From: Erwinia sp.
GTDB lineage: Bacteria; Pseudomonadota; Gammaproteobacteria; Enterobacterales; Enterobacteriaceae
Direction: 5' to 3'
Assembly (NCBI GenBank): GCA_964016415.1
Contig: OZ024666.1
Location: 3,329,310-3,393,309, forward strand
Length of the DNA stretch: 64,000 nucleotides
The notes under the pieces are model-generated. The model did no database searches and was not told where the DNA came from. It saw only the letters and a program-made list of their open reading frames with translations. The translations under genes and the position numbers were made by a program. Positions 61,891 to 64,000 of this stretch are shown here, piece after piece (the first letter of the stretch is position 1; every line of letters starts with the position of its first letter).

Positions 61891-62925
61891 TTATGACCTG
61901 TAAGGTGTATTGGTCGATCCTCGTATGAAAATATCAACCCCCATAAGGCGTGATACCGGTACCTGCACTTTAGCTGTAATCTGTTCGTATAACAGTTGCA
62001 TGGCACAATGTCCAATCTCAAACAGTGGTGAAGCCATGGTTGTGAGGGGAGGATCGCTATATTGACCAAGTTCGCTGTTATCAAAGCTTATCAGAGACAG
62101 CTGTTCAGGGATTTGCAGTCCTATACGTTTAGCTTCATATATCGCCCCTAACGCCATGTTATCGCTATGACAAAAAAGTGCCTCGGGCGCATTAGGTAAT
62201 GCTATCAGCGAGCGCAATGCCTCCTGACCTGAGCGAAACGAGAAATCACAGCGGGCGATATAGCGTGGGTTGATTTCGATGCCGTACCGTTGCAGTGCCT
62301 GAATATATCCCTGCAGACGATAACGATAATGAGGTTGCTGCTGAGGTCCGGCAAGGCACGCAACACGTCGGTGCCCCAGAGCCAGAAGATGATTAACAGC
62401 ATCAAACGCTGCACTCAAATGGTCGATTTGTACCGCGGGCACCCCTGAACATGGTGCGGAAGCATTTGCCATCACGACAGGGATATTCAGGTCAGTGAGT
62501 GTGATTACCTTCTCAGCAGGTAGTTCAGACCCCAGGCAAATAACACCGTCGACCTGGTGCAGAATCGGGTGCGTGAAACAGGGGGGATGTTGCACGTGTG
62601 CCTGGTGAGTATGATTGATAATCAGGGTTTGATAGTGTACAGCCAGCGCCGCAGTTTCTATGCCTTTAATGATCATCGCACAAGCAGGATCGCTATTGTC
62701 AGCAACAATAACCAACAGCGTGTGAGTCGCCGTTCTTTTGTGCTCGCGTAAAGCTATAGGTGATATGTAACCGACCTGAGTTGCCGCCAGCTGAACTTTA
62801 TGTCGGGTACGGGAAGCGACTTTTTCAGGATTCATCAGCGCGCGAGAGACGGTGGCCGTTGATACACCAGCCCGTTCAGCGACGTCTTTCATTGTCGCGC
62901 CGTATGGTATTGAATGATAGGCCAA
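61891..62925 (-). CDS. cytR: LacI-family repressor CytR
   Basis: 344-residue repressor of nucleoside uptake and catabolism genes that binds with CRP; cytidine is its inducer. Helix-turn-helix TMKDVAERAGVSTATVSRAL, then the periplasmic-binding-like domain (VIVADNSDPACAMIIKGIET, LFCHSDNMALGAIYEAKRIG, DPPLTTMASPLFEIG). I chose TTG 62925: AGGAG lies 7 bases upstream and the 11 residues before MKDV equal E. coli CytR. A farther ATG at 63018 has no ribosome site. The effector domain is more diverged than its neighbours. A nupC-like gene at 12.7 kb is a plausible target. Confidence 0.88.
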   Translation of the reverse strand: MAYHSIPYGATMKDVAERAGVSTATVSRALMNPEKVASRTRHKVQLAATQVGYISPIALREHKRTATHTLLVIVADNSDPACAMIIKGIETAALAVHYQTLIINHTHQAHVQHPPCFTHPILHQVDGVICLGSELPAEKVITLTDLNIPVVMANASAPCSGVPAVQIDHLSAAFDAVNHLLALGHRRVACLAGPQQQPHYRYRLQGYIQALQRYGIEINPRYIARCDFSFRSGQEALRSLIALPNAPEALFCHSDNMALGAIYEAKRIGLQIPEQLSLISFDNSELGQYSDPPLTTMASPLFEIGHCAMQLLYEQITAKVQVPVSRLMGVDIFIRGSTNTPYRS

Positions 62926-63240
62926 CGTTAATCTCCTGATGATTTTTATATGATGCTGGTGGTGGTAGACATTATCGGAGATATTACTCAGCAGGGTCGA
63001 AAAGGGACAATGGTTCATAAAAAAACTCAGGATAAATATTTTTTTTGAAGCTGTGCCGCAGTCTCTGAAAAATTACTATTTTGTATGGTGCAATATTCAT
63101 TTTTTATAAGAATAAGATATAGATTTTCTATATGCCCGACGTCACATTTTTTAATGTTAATTCTCGGGAGTTCAGTCAGAATCAGGTATGATGAGTTTTA
63201 TCTTTGGAGGGGGTATGTAGATATCAGCTAAAGGTGAATA

Positions 63241-63279
63241 ATGAAAAGAATCCATTTTACTTGCGATTACACAAAGTGA
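63241..63279 (+). CDS. Tiny leader-like ORF (12 codons)
   Basis: ATG AAA AGA ATC... encodes MKRIHFTCDYTK and stops at TGA 63277-63279. AAAGGTG lies 6 bases before the ATG. The stop overlaps the GTG of the next small frame (GTGA), a coupling geometry. Expression is not proven; the ribosome site is the only support. Confidence 0.25.
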   Translation: MKRIHFTCDYTK

Positions 63280-63338
63280 AAGCTTATCTTATAATTATTT
63301 TTATACGCATAGCTGCATGGCTATTATCATGGTGTTAA
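63276..63338 (+). CDS. Hydrophobic micro-ORF (20 codons)
   Basis: From GTG 63276 to TAA 63336-63338, encoding MKAYLIIIFIRIAAW and five more residues (LLSWC). One predicted membrane helix with a central arginine. No own ribosome site; translation would depend on coupling to the 12-codon ORF. It has the look of small membrane peptides such as type I toxins, but no antisense RNA gene could be identified. Speculative. Confidence 0.25.
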   Translation: MKAYLIIIFIRIAAWLLSWC

Positions 63339-63382
63339 CTTTTTGAGGTTCACTTGTCTTTTTAAGAACCCTCTTGAAAATG

Positions 63383-63419
63383 AATGAGAGTCTGTTCAAT
63401 AGTATGGCAGACTCTCATT
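63383..63419 (+). terminator. Orphan terminator-like hairpin
   Basis: AATGAGAGTCTG (63383-63394), 13-nt loop, CAGACTCTCATT (63408-63419), then TTATA. A perfect 12-bp stem with no annotated gene upstream on either strand except the micro-ORFs. Confidence 0.6.
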
Positions 63420-63629
63420 TTATACATTGCTTATTCAGGAAGTATGAATTTCATGACAGGCAGGTGATTTTCAGTAAGTTTACTGATGATACTATGGCTA
63501 TTTCAGTAACTCGGGTTGTTTCATGAAAGTATAGTTATCATAGAATAACCATTCTTCATCCATAGTTGATTTTCATTTCAACTGACTTATCTAAATGTCT
63601 TTTTCTTACTAAGTTCAACATCCCAAAGA

Positions 63630-63839
63630 TTAATTTATTATTTTAGCAACCATGTAGACACCATTTTTATCCAGGGTGGCAATGATTTTATACTCTGCAT
63701 TTAATTTCTTTGCCTGCTCCGCTATCAGTGCTTCAGCTGAGTCAATTGTTGGAGCTCTGGCCGTAATATTTTGAGCTAAACTACCAAAAGAAATGAAACT
63801 CATGCTGGCTAAAAGAATAAACACGCTTGTTTTTTTCAT
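63630..63839 (-). CDS. Small YhcN/BhsA-like secreted protein (DUF1471 type)
   Basis: 69-residue exported protein: signal peptide MKKTSVFILLASMSFISFGS then LAQNITARAPTIDSAEALIA and a C-terminal strand YKIIATLDKNGVYMVAKI. The pattern fits the DUF1471 (YhcN/BhsA/McbA) stress-protein family, though it is shorter than the usual 85-90 residues. AAGGAA precedes ATG 63839. Monocistronic. Family assignment is tentative. Confidence 0.6.
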   Translation of the reverse strand: MKKTSVFILLASMSFISFGSLAQNITARAPTIDSAEALIAEQAKKLNAEYKIIATLDKNGVYMVAKIIN

Positions 63840-64000
63840 GATATTTTCCTTAATGATTTTCGTGTACAACAATCAACTTTGTTGCCTGACAGAAGAATAT
63901 CTAATTTTTATGGGATTGGATATGATAACTATTTGCAATAGTCATTCAAAAAAATTGAATAAAATCCTGCATGCATCCTAAAGGATTAATAGTAATGTCC

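Larger units (their letters stand above)
62926..63629. other. AT-rich intergenic region with tiny ORFs and an orphan hairpin
   Basis: About 700 bases. priA, next to cytR in E. coli, is absent. Visible elements are an ATG-TAG start-stop after GGAGGGGGT (63209-63220 region), a 12-codon ORF, an overlapping 20-codon hydrophobic ORF and a 12-bp hairpin, each listed separately. The part from 63420 to 63629 shows nothing recognisable. Confidence 0.5.

Noticed and set aside
62926..63018. ATG 63018 as the cytR start
   Set aside because: No ribosome site; the extra 31 residues have no counterpart in CytR, whereas TTG 62925 has AGGAG and the exact E. coli N-terminal length.

Overview
The window is chromosomal DNA of a gammaproteobacterium in the Enterobacterales. 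Gene content and order follow two Escherichia coli-like blocks: spoT-rpoZ-gmk-ligB ... yicC-rph-pyrE-slmA-dut-coaBC-radC-rpmBG-mutM-coaD-waa, and envC-yibN-grxC-secB-gpsA-cysE-trmL-cpxAR-cpxP-fieF-pfkA-sbp ... tpiA-fpr-glpX-zapB-rraA-hslVU-ftsN-cytR. The Klebsiella/Serratia/Erwinia-type LPS core genes (waaE, wabG, wabH, wabN) and a composition that looks like just under 50 percent GC point to the Erwiniaceae or a neighbouring family. Genus cannot be fixed from the sequence alone.

Layout. 1-6013: stringent response and nucleotide genes (spoT cut by the left edge, rpoZ, gmk), ligB, yicG and a PhnA/YjdM zinc-ribbon gene. 6014-11231: AT-rich accessory island. It holds a frameshifted small secreted protein gene, two tandem RlaP-like nucleotidyltransferase genes (the second with two in-frame stops), a decayed kinase fragment, two IS3-family fragments and a truncated tyrosine integrase beside yicC. 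11232-20470: housekeeping block. 20483-36319: LPS inner and outer core locus in two minus-strand runs (coaD to a GT9 gene; a GT2 gene to hldD) separated by wabH and a plus-strand wabN deacetylase, followed by two further transferase genes. No WaaL-like ligase gene is present. 36387-49685: cell-division and envelope genes, secB-gpsA-cysE, the Cpx system with a CpxR box and a CpxQ-like sRNA, fieF, pfkA, sbp and yhjD. 49704-51898: a decayed MocR-type regulator and a divergent decayed LysE-type exporter. 51982-64000: mqo, tpiA, yiiQ, fpr, glpX, zapB, rraA, hslUV with a sigma32 promoter and leader hairpin, ftsN, cytR, and a small YhcN/BhsA-like secreted protein.

Themes. Conserved genes are intact, while accessory pairs carry isolated nonsense codons or single-base indels, so gene decay looks recent. 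Several genes expected from E. coli synteny (gpmI, tdh-kbl, glpFK, menA, the rph-pyrE attenuator) are absent from their usual places. The best candidates for something unusual are the RlaP/RlaP/kinase RNA-repair-like cassette, a pair of overlapping tiny ORFs upstream of an orphan terminator-like hairpin near 63.2-63.4 kb, and a Shine-Dalgarno sequence sitting in a hairpin loop at 27.5 kb.
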